Positions 1 to 16,240 of a stretch of 64,000 nucleotides of DNA are shown here, piece after piece. Location of the stretch: contig JABVXU010000238.1 of the NCBI GenBank assembly GCA_013365365.1, positions 18,793 through 82,792 of the forward strand. The letters run 5' to 3'. Position 1 is the stretch's first letter; each line of letters opens with the position of its first letter. Made by a program: the position numbers and the translations under genes. Below the pieces are notes generated by a model that worked only from the letters and a program-made list of their open reading frames with translations, was not told the origin of the DNA and did no database searches. The stretch is from Cruorifilaria tuberocauda. Its lineage: Eukaryota > Nematoda > Chromadorea > Rhabditida > Onchocercidae.

Positions 1-1978
1 GTATGGTAGTGACAGTGATTTAAAATTTTTGAAAACGATGCGAACGATGTGCAAGTCATTGATAATGCCCAAATCATCGATAATGATCTAAGACAGAGGA
101 CGAGTAATATTGTATGAGTTATACTTTCAACTGATCCATTTAAAGTTACTAGATATATGCCATTCCTCAGTACTTATTTTATATAAATAAATGAGTTAAA
201 TGTGAGTGATAAAAAATTATAGTTGATGAGCCATTCTTATCCCGTACTTTTTGTAAAGTACTAATTGCTGTTTCCTTCGTCTGAAATATATCTGATTGTC
301 TGTGCATATTTACGCATCTCTGAAGCGAGTATTGCCGGTATATTCAAATTGATTGCCTTGGATAAAGCGAATTATCATGGAGAGGAGGGAAATTGAAATT
401 TATTAAGCTAATAAAACTGATCAATGGGCTTGTCATATCATAAGTTCCAATTTCGAGCTAGTGGCATATACAGCTTCAATCAAAACAAACAAATATTATT
501 GGAGAGAGATAATATTAATTGTCTTTTGTAATCACATTTAATTGGAATCAAATTGGCGCAATATCACAGAAAGAACTGAACGATCGCTTGGGCGATTTCT
601 CATATTGTTTGACAATAATTGCAATGGCCCTAAATCATTTAATAATTTGACATATTATCTCCTGACTGTTCCCTCTGAACAGCTGTTTGAATTAAACAAG
701 TGATTTTGAAGTATGATAAGTTGCTTGCTGTTATGTTTGTAGTAAGTCAAGGATTTGGTACACGAATTAATGATTTCAAGAATTCAGATAGCTTTGCATC
801 ATTGGATTCAACATGTGCCATTTAGAGAAACAAGGAGGACAAACATCGTTCTGGAGTACAATAATGGTTTTAAAAAACACTAAAATGTGTATACACCTAT
901 AAAATCATAGGGCATTAATGAATTAGAAGTGAAATAAAATTTATCGGAATTATCAATACGACATGAAAGCTTGATGGATCAGTAACATCGACCAAGCAAG
1001 CAATTCCTTCCAAACTCAACTTTAGTCATGTTGTTCATTGAGTATTAATGAAAAGTAGGATTGTTTGCTAATTGCGGAATAATAATTTTCTTGAAGTAAA
1101 TTTAGAATCATATGGGTTTGATTGTCGATGGTTCAGTGTTCAAAAATTTTCTTCCGCTGAGGTTTTTTTTTTCTGCATTTTCAACTCCGATTTAGATCAC
1201 TGGCTAATGGGAGCAAGTTTATGATCTTTTGATTTATCAAAATTTCGAAGAATGCTTTATATTTCGATATTGTTTGGCTGGTATCAATCATATCACGATA
1301 CAGTATTTGATCAATTACTAGGAATTTCGGATAAAATAACACCGCACAAATAGCAATGATGAAATACTAGTTAATCCTGTTTTCTTAATTAATTTATTGT
1401 TCGAAATTTAAGCTTATTTAGCCTCCCCTCTCCTCGCACCTCGCATGAGCTTTATTTTTTTCATTTTATGATTTGTTTTCAAAATTAATTTTGCAATCGC
1501 AATGTTTATTTATATTTTTGTAGTGTCAATATTTTGCACTGTTAGAGACTTGATTTGATAAAAAGTTATTTCTTTATTCCAAAATCCATCTTAACATCAT
1601 ATATTATCTTTAATTGTTAGATTAACAATAGCTTAAACTCAGGCAGTTTCAAGATAATTTTTACCATTGTAAGATATAATCCAAAAAAATTTATCCTGAC
1701 GGAATAATCCAAAGGCTATGTTTTCTTACTGCTTATATAATAAAATGATTCAAAATAAATAGGTCGTCAAAGACTTGACGGATGTTTGTTCAAATTTCAA
1801 TTTCTTTTCATTTTTGATTGGACAGTTATAAATTTCAACTCTGCAGAATGCCGATAATCAGGGAGGTGACGGTAGGAGTGAGTACTAGTGGGCATACCTC
1901 TTATGATATAAAGGACAAGTATCATTTCACTTTTATTCATTTGGGGATATTACTTATATAATTTTCATAAAAGCAAAT
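1..1978. other. intergenic, no gene recognised
   Basis: This AT-rich stretch has stops in all frames. A short open piece near 35-120 (acidic, Asn/Asp-rich, ending at a TGA) could be the last codons of a gene lying to the left, but it is too short to support. Nothing else stands out. Confidence 0.5.
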
Positions 1979-3238
1979 GGAGTTGTAAATATCGTCACAG
2001 ATAACAATGCAGTGTGCTCAGCATGCAGTGATGGTCATGCTAAGGTACATTATGGTATTTTGGTTTTTTGCCGATGCAAAGGATTCTTTCGACGAACGCT
2101 CACTAGAAAATATTGATTTGTCTGCAGAATCGTAAGTAACTGCACTGTTGATAAATGTGAATTATTCACATTTCTTAACTTACGGTCAGAAAAAAAAATA
2201 TAGTGGTGTGGGACAAGGATAAGAAATTGTAAATGTAGATATGGGATTTTTAATATTAAATGTTGTTATCCGAAAGCATTAGTTTTGCATTTAGTTTTCA
2301 ACAATTTTAGAAATTATATAGCAAGAATGCTTCTAACGGTTATAGAAGAAAATACGGCAAAATCGATTTTTTTTCTATATTTTGTTCATTAGGTACTGTA
2401 TTCACAAATCATAGAAATCGTTAAACTTGAGTGTTCTATATAGTAAACTTGAATATTCTTATTTCGCATAAGATGGCATAAATTAATTATGTAAGATCGT
2501 TTAAGTGAACTATCTGACGATCTAATGAATAGAACGCTAAACGAATTGGTAAACTCGTTGAGGAAGCTAAAATTGAAGAAGGAGAGGTTGTTCCACTCAA
2601 AGCAGTTATAATTTTAAATCCAAATATATATTTTTTTTTGATATAATTTATTTCACAATACGACATTACTATTCCTGGTTCAGTTTTCGATATTTTAATG
2701 ACACAAAAGACTTACAGATTCGAAAGGTTTGTCAGCAGTTGCTGAACAAGCTGTGTCCGATCTTTGGGATCGTGTCCAAGAAGTATTCGAGGTTCAAAAA
2801 GTTGAATCCTACCTGTACTGTCACTGCACGATTTGGCAATCTCCTTTTATTACTACCTTAAGTTACGGTACAAATATTGGCTTCACGAGGTTTTTTTTTC
2901 TATTTTCTCTTATCGTCATTGAATCAAATAGGAAACAGGTGTATTTCAGCTTTTTTTTTCTTTGCAAACTTTTTTGAGAATGATCCTGTTTTGAGAAGAT
3001 TGGAACTCGAGCCTCAGACATTATCTGAGACAATGAATGAGAATTTGCAATTCGTACAAGTCCTAACTAGAAATCAGAAAGACGATAACTTACTCAATCG
3101 AATGTTTGCATACATGTATAGCAAGCTAGATGACTCGGCCATCTTAACATCCTCACCACCGACACTTAAAAATCCGGCCGAAATAACATCAAAAGTTACA
3201 GTAACTGAAATAAACTATACAACGAATGCATCGGAATG
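1979..3238 (+). pseudogene. nuclear hormone receptor relic (HNF4/RXR type)
   Basis: Positions 1979-2170 read as a nuclear receptor zinc-finger domain: a paired CxxC followed by HYGIL, then CKGFFRR, then after an in-frame TGA (2114-2116) a FVCR...NCTVDK segment. The canonical CxGCKGFF has lost one residue. Downstream are ligand-binding-domain pieces in the usual order: RTLNELVNSLRKLKL (from 2530), then in another frame EEGEVVPLKAVIILNPN (about 2578-2628), then after an apparent intron SKGLSAVAEQAVSDLWDRVQ (from about 2724), then in yet another frame ARFGNLLLLLP followed by TAA (about 2838-2873). These match helices 7-10 of HNF4 and RXR (LKAIIFFDPD, GRFGELLLLLP). A stop and at least two frameshifts make it a decayed gene. 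The open stretch 2970-3238 may be its C-terminal end. Family is firm; subfamily is inferred. Confidence 0.75.
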
Positions 3239-5426
3239 ATAAGTACTACACATATTTGTTTGTCCCAGATGCAATCTCATCACATCTATCAAAAAGAATA
3301 AATGAGAATATAGTAAATAAAAGAAATTTTAGAATGAATTCGAGTACATAAACCTATCCGGATGACAGTCTTAAAGGATCATTATCGAGTAACAGCGTAT
3401 GCAAATCCCTTACTCCTTCTACCCATGTAAAATATTTCTTCACATTATTTCACTATATAGTAAAAACTCTCTAATATAGTAAGAGAATAACTGCGCTGAG
3501 CTTATATATCTTATTCTATAATCCGTTTTATCATGTGGCATAGGTTAGAACGGAATAATCTATGGAAGACTTAATTGGATGCGACAATTAAGAATTCTAT
3601 ACAATACAGTTGAGAAAAATACGGTCTCTTGAAAGTTGCTGCTATTTGAATGTAGCTACATTTTTTCTCTTTAAAATAAAATTCCTATCATTTTTTATCA
3701 CACCAGACGAGTGAAATTCCTCTGACCAACAAAAATTGTAGATCAGTTCTGGTTCACTTCATTATTTTTTGGATGATAACATATCATAATTTGCTTTGGA
3801 TTACAGTGAAATTCATAATGACTGTGCTGATTTATTCTTCCTAATGGACGACATCAAATGATCATGGATAACCATAATTCACTAGCATACAGTGCACTTG
3901 CTAATCCTACAGCATCCTTCCAATACCTTTATTATCATGCTGACATTTATCCCAAATTCTATTAACTATAACATGTTATCTACCCAGATAAATTTGTATT
4001 TTGAGCCATTACAACTTCAATCATATCATCACTATTACGGCCAATTTTTTCAAACTTTCAAACACATGATTCTGCTAGCTAAGAGCCATGCAACTATTAA
4101 CCATGGAAACGTGAAAGGAGCTTTCAATTTGTCAATCCTTCCGGTGTTCAGAGCCGATGAGTTTTCCATTAAACCGCAAGCATCACTCTCCCCATCAATC
4201 TCTTTCAATTTCAGCTTTACAACCATTCCATTCCAACTAAGAAATGTTCGTATGTTTCTCATTTCTCAGAAATGTCTTTTAGTTTGTTATGAATTTAGTA
4301 TAGTAGATCACAAGGACACTGCATTCTCGCAGTGGACGCGGAGTTGTCATTCCAATGCTATCCTCTCTCCCCATACCCAAAACTTTTCACTCTTTAATTA
4401 ATCTTGAGAATCTCTCTCCTCATTCTTCATATTATATTTTATAATTTTAGCCAGCTGAATTTCAAGTCCCAGTGTTATATAATCAATTAACCAGACTAAT
4501 TTTTCAATTTGTATTATTAGTGATAGCTTTTCATAAATGAACACTGTGTCCTTAAGTAACTTCTATTGTAAGGTAGCTGAGTTAAACAGCACTTATTTCT
4601 TGCATTATATTACCATAATCTTCATGAATGCCTAATCTGAAAATATATTTTAACTGAACAATATAAATAAGGTTGTCCTAATATTAATGTAGGGGACTTT
4701 TTCTATGTCATATTATGACAGCCATTCCTCAGAAAACTAGATTATTCTCCAAAAAAAGTGAACACGTATTAAAAATGAAGAATGTTCTCCAAGATCTCAT
4801 AGTTCGCTTAATACCATTAACTGAGCTCTGTTTGAATTCGATTCTGTTAGCTCTTGTCGCAACTCTAGTTATTTTTAATGAAGATTTTAACTGTGCTTTG
4901 ATAATATTTAAATCTTTTTGTTTGTTTGCCTGATACACAAAGAGAACTTTTAAAAAATACCACTTAGTATGAACGTCCATTCAAAAATTCATGACATTCT
5001 CAAATTGAAACAACATAAATCAACTTTACAAAATAAAAGCATCTATTATCACAATTCGGTATCAAAGGAAGTTGAAATTCAATTGCCAACTAAAACTATA
5101 GAGTTCTAGAAATTCAACACTGTGTCAAACTTAAAAAGTTAACAACCCAAGCGAATCTTATTTTAATCATTTGGAAGAATACTTAGATTCAAAACGATCC
5201 TTCGGATAGAGAAATAAAATTAGTACTATTTGTGGACATTTATAAAATTCAAGCCAACTAATTGTAAAACAATCATAACTCCTGAATATCTACTGATTGT
5301 GACGAAATCCAATTTTTCCATCAACAACCACTGCTCATTTGGACCCTTAGAAAATCTAGATTTTGATGTGAAAAAAAGCGATTATCTTTAGATTAAAACA
5401 ACCAATACTTGCCTGTTATTACAAAT
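3239..5426. other. intergenic, no gene recognised
   Basis: An open frame of about 169 codons lies at 3892-4401 on the + strand, but it shows no domain, no signal, no splice context and poor codon texture, so it is probably chance. The rest is stop-rich AT DNA. The 3' end of the proteasome gene abuts the right edge. Confidence 0.45.
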
Positions 5427-8261
<2,835 letters not shown>

Positions 8262-8272
8262 GTGCTTTTCAG
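8262..8272 (+). promoter_or_regulatory. probable spliced-leader acceptor of RCC1-repeat gene
   Basis: GTGCTTTTCAG stands 37 bases before the start ATG at 8310, with no donor or coding exon upstream that fits. It is a likely trans-splice acceptor. Confidence 0.5.
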
Positions 8273-8309
8273 CACGAATTAATCATTACTATTATAGGCA
8301 TTCAATGTT

Positions 8310-11300
8310 ATGTCTTACAAGTGGAAAAAGGAAGACTGGGGATATGAATTGGGTGAAAATGAACGAATTATTGACTGGTCATTCTTAGCCGAATTAAATT
8401 TCACGCTAGCTGCTGTACTGACTTCTAAAGGTAAGGTAATTGTCATTTTAAATTCCTGATTGGCGAGTGAGATTTGTAAGAGTTATTGGATGATAATACT
8501 TCACTTAAAAATACATTGAGCAGTCGTTATTGACTGAGGCTATGCTTATAAGAAGCGAGTATTGTCAGTATTTTTAAACTCGAAATTTGCTTTGTGAAAT
8601 TCAGTAATCTTAGTAAGAAGTGAAACCATGTTTCTTCTTTAATTGTTTCAAGACAAGGGAGCTAAGATATTTTTGGAAATAACAAAATGTAATTTTTTTT
8701 TGTTAGATATGCTTTTGTTGCATATCACTTTCTTTAGGTGGAGTTCTGATTTATTCTAACGTTGGAAGCAGTGGCGTCAGACTCTGTGTTACTCATTTAC
8801 AGAAACTTGCTCCAGCTATGCACGAGGCTGCTGCCGTATGCGTTCTTCCTGATGCTAGTGGTTTAGCATTTATTCTTTTAAATGGAAGTGTTTTGCTAAT
8901 ACCATTGCGGCGTATTCTTGTAAGTTTTTGTTTTTCTGATAAACTTGGAAATGAATGTTGGAAGTTGTGTTGATCTTATTTGTATAGATAGTGATTTCAA
9001 AGCTTTCCATAATTTCATTTCATATCTTTGAGGACGTGCCGTGGGGTAGATGTGATATTCTGACCAATGATTCCATTTCAATTTTGGAAGTTGATGGTGT
9101 GGAGGAGGGATGCCTTTGTACACCAACATCTGCTCTCTGTTACACTGGCCATCATTCAAATCGTCCTTACTTAATATATGCTAATAAGGTATCACGGTTA
9201 TATTTTTCCGAAAGTCATCTCCACAGTACAGTGGTTGGTTTTATGTCTGTTTTTTTTATAGGCTGGGCAACTATTCATTATTGATTTAACCATGATGGTA
9301 GTTTCGGTAATGTTAAGAGCACCAGAAAGCATTCACAGTATTTCTTTGTATACAAACAAGGACGATGTTCATTTACTGGTTTGTTTTTGAATAATTGAAA
9401 TTTTTGAGTAGTAAGATGTGAGATAGATTTTTTCACCTGAGGGGATCACGGTCACATTGACAGTAGTTTGTTTTTCTTCAACCTTTGAAACTTACTCCAG
9501 GTAAGCGGTTTCACTAGTGAACAATGGATATTGCCATTGGAAACTGATGGACGCGGCTTACGTGAAACGTTAGGTCAGGTTATACCGTGGGATTTAAGAG
9601 AACAATATCACAGAACATCTCAAATCAGTGTTTCCTTTGATGGTAATCTTGCTGTACTTAGCACTGAAAATTGTGTTGTCAAGGTAAGCCGTAGCTAAAT
9701 TTTCCAAAATTTTTTAGTATTATCAAGCGCTTTGCTGTATAACCTCATATAATATATGATAATATTATTCGAACAAAACTATCTACAATTTTATTAAGTT
9801 CTACGACGATACCGATATGAAAATAGCGAAAAATTCTGTTTCTGTACCTGAAAACACGTGGCAAGTGCATGTTCTTCCACATGCCATATTTGCTGTTACT
9901 GATCAGGCTTCTGGTACTGGAGTTTCAGTCCAGTTCGGTGTGAGTTTCCAGTTATTGTATTAATTTATAGCTTCACATCTGAATAGTCCCACAATGTTAC
10001 GTTAAGTTCAAAAGGCATATTAACCATACAACAGAAGCAAAATGCAGTGTGCTTTCTCAATTTATATTATTCAGTTTTCAAATAAATATTTTACTGTATG
10101 ACTTTTTAGTTTGGAACACTGTTTTAGGGTTTGTTTAGTGCTGCAAAGATTTTTTACGAAAAAATCCTTGATTTTCCAAATGAGAAAATATTGGGTTTTA
10201 TACCGATTCTATGCGAGAATATTCTGCCTTCATGTTTGCTTGTGACGGAATATGACGTTATCGTTTTATCTCCGAACAAGTTATTTCTTTGCTGTTATAT
10301 CTTCCATCCATAATTTGTATATAATCAGTTTATGAACTTTCTGATTATAAATTTGTTGTTACAATACCACAGAGCTTTTATGGAAATGATGATGGAAGTT
10401 TAGGCCTTTACGCGAGGTTCTGGTTGATTACATCGCGAAATTCGATTACAACTATAATACTTGCACGTTGGTTGCTGAAACATTAAGAATAAGTACGGCA
10501 GATCTAGTTCAAAATGTCCTTGACGACACTTTCCCTATTGTTCAAAATTCTGTAGATCGAGAAATCATTCTGGATAAACTAATTCATCTTGCACTTGATT
10601 CATCTGTAAGTTCCTTATAATGCATCTCTGCGGTTTTTTATTTTGAGTTTGTTGGAAAGTGGTGTTTGTTTCAGATCATTTTTTGAATGCGATTTGTAAT
10701 TTTTTTTTAACTTAGTAGTATCCATTATTCGTAAGTGTAGTCTTGCTGATATCTGGTAACATTCGTATCTCTATTGACTTATTGCTCTGAAGCCTACGAC
10801 TAGCCGGATTCATTGCATGTGTTTTTGAATCTGTCGATAATACTTGCTAAATAGTGAGTAGTAGAATATCAAATATATAAATTGGAACACAGGTTTTTCG
10901 GTTAGCGAGTTATTTTCCAAGATATTTTACTTGCTTTTTCAGATGGATCTTATCACTTTAATACAGTGGTGCACAGAGAATAATTCTGAACATGTTCTTG
11001 TGGAAGTGGTGAGAGACATATGTGCAGGTGATCCAAATGAAGAAGGCAGACATCACATGATCAACCTGTGTATGGCTCGTTATAAAGTCTGCCCTCAGGA
11101 TAGAGATAAGATTGAAACCATTTTAAAGTAAGCTCTTTGTTTTTGAAACCATAATATTCTTATTTTCTTGCATTATACAAGTCTCAAATTTCTTTGAATT
11201 GTTATTCATAATAAGGATAGAGACTGTTGATCTTCGTTATCTTTTATAAATTTTTTGGAATAGCAAATTCTAGCGAATTTTTGGTGCGACATCCAGATGT

Positions 11301-14300
11301 TCACGTTGGCATGGAGCAGTTGCTTGAAGCGGATTTTTGGACCGCTGTTGCTATAATTGTTGATAATTCGTTAGATAAAGCTGAGGCTGTGGGAAGATAT
11401 TTAGCTAAGACCGAAAAGAATTGGCCAGCTGTCCATAGTTCATTTATTGTGAAAATTTTGTCATCTTTATGTTGGAAATCATACGACAAAAAGGATGGCG
11501 AAATACTTTTGCACCGCATGACGGAATTTGTACCTCACCTCAGATCTGTACCACATTTCACCACTTTTGCTAAGATTGGTTTCGAACAGGTGACAAGGTT
11601 TGCAGTTTTCCGTTATTGTTGATTTTTCTGTGTGATTATAAAATTCTGTTTTTCTTTCTGATAAGTTAAATAGTTTGATGTGGGACTAGCAAAGTCATAT
11701 CTCTCTTGCAGTTACTCACATAATGCAGCTGTTCTATACGTGTTATCCTCATTGCATTTGATGTACGCAGCATACAACATTGTAAGTCTTTTAAGTTTTT
11801 AGTACAAAAAAAGTGTTGCATATTTTATTAATGACTTTATGTTTCCTAAATGCTCTTCAAGAGATTTTTGTTCATTGGAAATTCGTTTTGTATTAAATGA
11901 TTTGTTGTTGCAGATAAGTGAAAGCTTAATATGTCAGTAAGTTGATTTTTTTAATTCATAAAATATTGAAATATGAAAAGTTATGCGTGACAGAGAAATT
12001 AATGAATTGAGTGTAATTGATTAGCAACATTAACAGCAGACGATAACTAAGGTTTATATTGCAGTGTCTTCGTTCTGCAACGAATAACATTATCTCAAGT
12101 GGATCGAACTTTACTGCCGTAGTGACTTCTGAAGAAGGTCTTGGTTATTGGGGAGAATTTTCCCCAGGACCATTGAAATCGAAAGAATGTAAAAAACCTC
12201 GTGAGCAACATGTATCTCGTTTATGCATGCTGGATATACCCTTTAGAATTTGTAGCGTTTCTTGCGGCACTGAACATCTGCTTTGCTTAACTACATATGG
12301 GAAAGTCTATGCGTTTGGTCGAAATAGGTTTGCTATATTGACAGTTAAATTTTATGGATCGTTTAAAGAATAAAATTTTCCCTTTAACTTGCAAATTTGT
12401 TTTGATGACTGAATCCATTTATTGTTTGTGATATGCTTAATTTTATAATATACTTTTGTTGGTTATAACGAAATCTCTTAATTTATAGATTTGGCCAATG
12501 TGGTGTTGGTCATACGTATGAGGTTACAGTCGCAACGGAAATTTTTAATAATTATGGAAGCGCCAGCACAATATGTGCTGGACATTACCATTCTGCTCTA
12601 ATCAATGAAAAGGGATATGCTTTTACTTGGGGTTGGTCGTTTCATGGACAGCTGGGAATTAATACTCGTTCCTCATTTGCAGACGAACTTGTTCCAAATC
12701 TAGTACAGTCTTTGAAGTAAGTATTGTTCTGAAGATCTCTGTACTTGTTGTTCTAATTAAAGATGAGGAATTTTCATATGATGTTCGTATGGTGTTATAA
12801 AATTGCCTGTTTCAATTTAGAGACTTATGCCTTGAACGGTTGTTTTCGTTTTCAGTTAAATTTGAAAGAAATGAGAAAACTGGCAAAATTAAGGAATTTT
12901 TGTTTAAAAGTGTTACAGAAAACTTATTTCAGTGGACGAGTTATTTCAGTTGCTTGTGGATATGCACATACGTTGTTTTTGATGGAATCAGGCGTTATCT
13001 ATTCTTGCGGTAACGGGACATATGGACAGCTGGGTAGTGGTGTTGAAATAAAAAAGCGTTTTGAGCCTGAAGCAGTTCTTGTGCCTGATAAAGTTGTAAT
13101 GATTGCTTCGAAGTATTTTCACTGTTTAGCTGTATCCGAAGGGCAGAAAATTTATTGCTGGGGTGCTAATCCACAAGCACTAAAGATGAAGATGTTTGTC
13201 AAAAGAAGATTGCGTTCAGAAGCGGATAAGAGCACTTCAACTACTGGAAAGAAAAATGACAAATTGGCAATAAATAATGACTATTTAATGGTCACTGAAA
13301 TACAACACATGGTTCGCCTTCTTTATTGTTTTTTTTAAAATGAATTATAGGTTCAGAATGTAATTGAGAATTAATTTTGCATAATTGCAGGTGCAAGGAA
13401 AAATAATACACATTGACGCAGGTTATAATCATTCAGCTCTTATAAACGAATATAAAAATCTATACACATGGGGTAAAAATTTGGATATGCAACTGGGTCA
13501 TGGTAACAAAAAAGAGCAAGAAGAACCTCATCAGGTGTTTGAACCAGCAGATGTAGCTTGGGACTTTGTTTCATGCGGTATGCAAAAATTTGTTTTCTGT
13601 ATCTTACATTATTATTACTAAGATAATTCTCAAGTTTATACGCATTGAAAAGAAAGATTTTTTGTAGGATACGATTTCACTACTGCAGTAACGTCTAAAG
13701 GTACTGTTTACGTATGGGGGAGAAATTATAAAGGTCATTTGGGTATTGAATCAGGTGTTTGTCCATCAGTTAGTCGTAAAATTGTATTCAAAACAACGAA
13801 AGGTCCTTCGAAAACAATTGAAGTTGCTGGTGATAATCCTTGCATACCACGACCGACAAAGTTTCCATCTTTGGTTGCATTTGCGCTCACAGGTTTTTTA
13901 ATTCTATTAGTTTTCTTGCTTCAGTAGCTCTTTTATCATATCAAAGAAAGCATTTTTAGGGTTTATCGAAATTTAAGATAATCTATCAATTTTCAGAAGT
14001 TTGTTTCGACGAAGTAAGAAAACGCAGTTTCATCGATTTTGTGAAAAAAATGGACTCGAATACGATTTCAAATATTTCTTCTGAACTTCTTAGAAATCCA
14101 GTGTATTGTCTTCCTGCTGTATATGTGCATTTATTGGCCGGCGATCTCATTCATGCTGTTGAATTTCTTGTGCAAATTCCGTCAAAAGAAATAGAAGAAA
14201 TAGCTGATAATAATAATGAACAGGGAGGAAGCGAATTATTTGCGTTTATTGATGTTGTATGGGATTTGATGTGCAAACACCCGGATTTCACGATTCAAAC

Positions 14301-15477
14301 CAAAGCTGTGTCGGATTTGCTGAACACATTCGCTGTTGGTGACCGTGTTGCTAAGAGCAAGAAATTGAGTGCTTTGGCTCCACTGCTCTTGATTTCGAAA
14401 CCAGAAGTACTTTCTTCATTAAATTCATCCGAAACACTAAAAATTTTAGAAAAATGGCAACCTGATCCATCTTTTCATGGTCTACAAGTGTCGCAAAATT
14501 CTCTCCAGGTTTGTCAATAAATTTTATTATATGGAAGTTCTCCATTTTCTAGTAAGTTTATATTTTCCTCTTTTTTGTAGGTATTACTATCATTGATTTT
14601 TATATATCACTTTATTTTGTTCTTTTTTCCATAATCTTATTGTTAACAGATTCATATTTATAAGCTTATCGTGTAGAGGTGGAAATCAGATTTTAAGATA
14701 TTTGGAATGTTCTTAAGAGAAAAATGAATAATGAAATGTTGGAATTACTGAACTAGCATAGAATTTGGTAGTTTTTATCTTATGTTTATATTCCTAATAA
14801 TTTCCTTTAATTCGTTAAGATAATTTGCGGTGTTTTGACGGCGTAAAATCGAATTACTGAACTGACTCTGTATTAAGTAGAAAAGTTTCTTGATACTTGT
14901 CAAAAATGATAGTTAGGTTGTCTTATCAATTTTGAGAGGGAAATAATGTAACACTATCATTGGATAACTGGTAGTTATGCGTTATTTCATTATTTTCTTT
15001 ACTACCCGCGCTATGAAATGTCTTGATGAAAAAGCAATTTGGATTTGTCGATAAACATGATTTTTTAGTATTTCACTTTGGCTAAATGGAACTAATTGTC
15101 TTGAGGTGAAGGAGAAAATTTTTTTGCTACATGTGGTTTTGGTCGATACTGTCCAATCCGGAAATGTGCTTGGAGTTTCACCTGCCTTTTATAGTTTGAG
15201 TTCAATTTCCAGTATCAATGATTTGCGAGATAATATGATGCATATATCTCGTTTTTGCATGAATTTTTCTAGAATTACTCGGGAAGAGTGCGCTACTGGA
15301 CTTGCTGTGGTGCTGTGGAAAAGTGCTCTGTGTTATTCCGGAACAGCACAATTAACGATAAAAGGCGAATTTGTCCAAGATGCTGCGAAAAATGGTCCTG
15401 CTCAGTACGAAGAAAGTTTCTCAAGTACGAAAATGACGCTAGTAACTAGTGACGACGTGCATTCCCAGTATTATTGA
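8310..15477 (+). CDS. large RCC1-repeat protein
   Basis: Eighteen exons: 8310-8430, 8738-8919, 8988-9188, 9262-9378, 9501-9683, 9799-9939, 10128-10279, 10404-10605, 10943-11127, 11274-11597, 11712-11781, 12065-12327, 12489-12716, 12933-13311, 13391-13577, 13668-13892, 13997-14508, 15106-15477. All phases agree, giving about 1347 aa. Residues about 630-1010 carry RCC1 repeats with the usual core: SCGTEHLLCL, YAFGRNRFGQCGVGH, CAGHYHSAL, WGWSFHGQLG, ACGYAHTLFL, GNGTYGQLGSG, DAGYNHSAL, WGRNYKGHLG. RCC1 repeats form a seven-bladed propeller used by Ran exchange factors and many scaffold or GEF proteins. The first 600 residues are strand-rich and then helical, and the last 300 are mostly helical; I do not recognise either part. 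The start MSYKWKKEDW is 37 bases after an SL-type acceptor. The acceptor of the last exon (TTGAG) is weak. RCC1 content is firm; precise role is unknown. Confidence 0.88.
11914..11936 (+). other. candidate 23-nt micro-exon of the RCC1-repeat gene
   Basis: GTTGTTGCAG precedes and GTAAGT follows a 23-base piece that stays open in the frame entering from exon 11. Including it keeps the frame only if the next exon starts at the alternative acceptor at 12050-12051 (ACTAAG) rather than at 12063-12064. It may be an alternative exon or chance. Confidence 0.35.
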
Positions 15478-16228
15478 GTGATGCACTCTATGCAACGATT
15501 TAATGAAAATTTGATGATAGACAATGCAGCGGTAAAAATGTTATGAGTGACGTAAAAATAGTAAAAAAAATTCAGCTGTAAATCATTGTATCAAATCATT
15601 CAAGTTTCATTCATCTGTCTTTTCAATTCTTAAGATTTCGAACTAGTTTAAATAACTACCATAATAAGTTTCAGATAAATAAGCATGTACATATGCGAAG
15701 ATTTATTTGAACTTATTTCTGTCTATTCCAATTGATTTGTATTTCCAGTATTTACCTTTGGATTAAGCGGTTAAATTCAAATCCGACTTTGGGGTATCAA
15801 CAAAGTTTTATTGGGAAGGATTCATTGATCATTGATTGAAACAGTTGTGAAATATTTTTCTTCATTAATAATGAAATGCTTCATTTTAATCATTTTACGT
15901 GCTCGTGCAACTGTAATTGATGTGGAAGAAAGTTGGAGATTATATCATGAAGACTATTCATTCATAGGATTCTATCCTTATTCAAAAGCTTTGGAAATCT
16001 GAAGTTATAGTTTTAAGTAGTTAAGATATTTCAAATAACAAAGAAATTAAAAATTTAAGAAATAACGAATCCAGTATTTCGTGAAATTCTGGCACGTTAC
16101 AGCCACTGTTTATGACCGTAGTTTTTCACAAAGACTGGGGAACTAAAATTCTTCTGACTATAAAAACATCAAAAAAATTAATTTCTGAGTTCATAAGGAA
16201 ACAAATTTTTTCTTAGTTACTTCGTTTT
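15478..16228. other. 3' flank and spacer
   Basis: This holds the 3' UTR of the RCC1-repeat gene and then stop-rich AT DNA. I see no exact AATAAA close to the stop codon. No other feature was recognised. Confidence 0.4.
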
Positions 16229-16240
16229 AGTTAATAACAC

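Noticed and set aside
3892..4401. Open frame of 169 codons on the plus strand
   Set aside because: No domain, leader, splice context or conserved look; it is rich in Ser/Phe/Asn as expected of a chance AT-biased frame.
12763..12932. Upstream extension of the RCC1 exon beginning with ATG at 12763
   Set aside because: The TTATTTCAG acceptor at 12932 gives correct phase and proper RCC1 repeat spacing; the extension is intronic.
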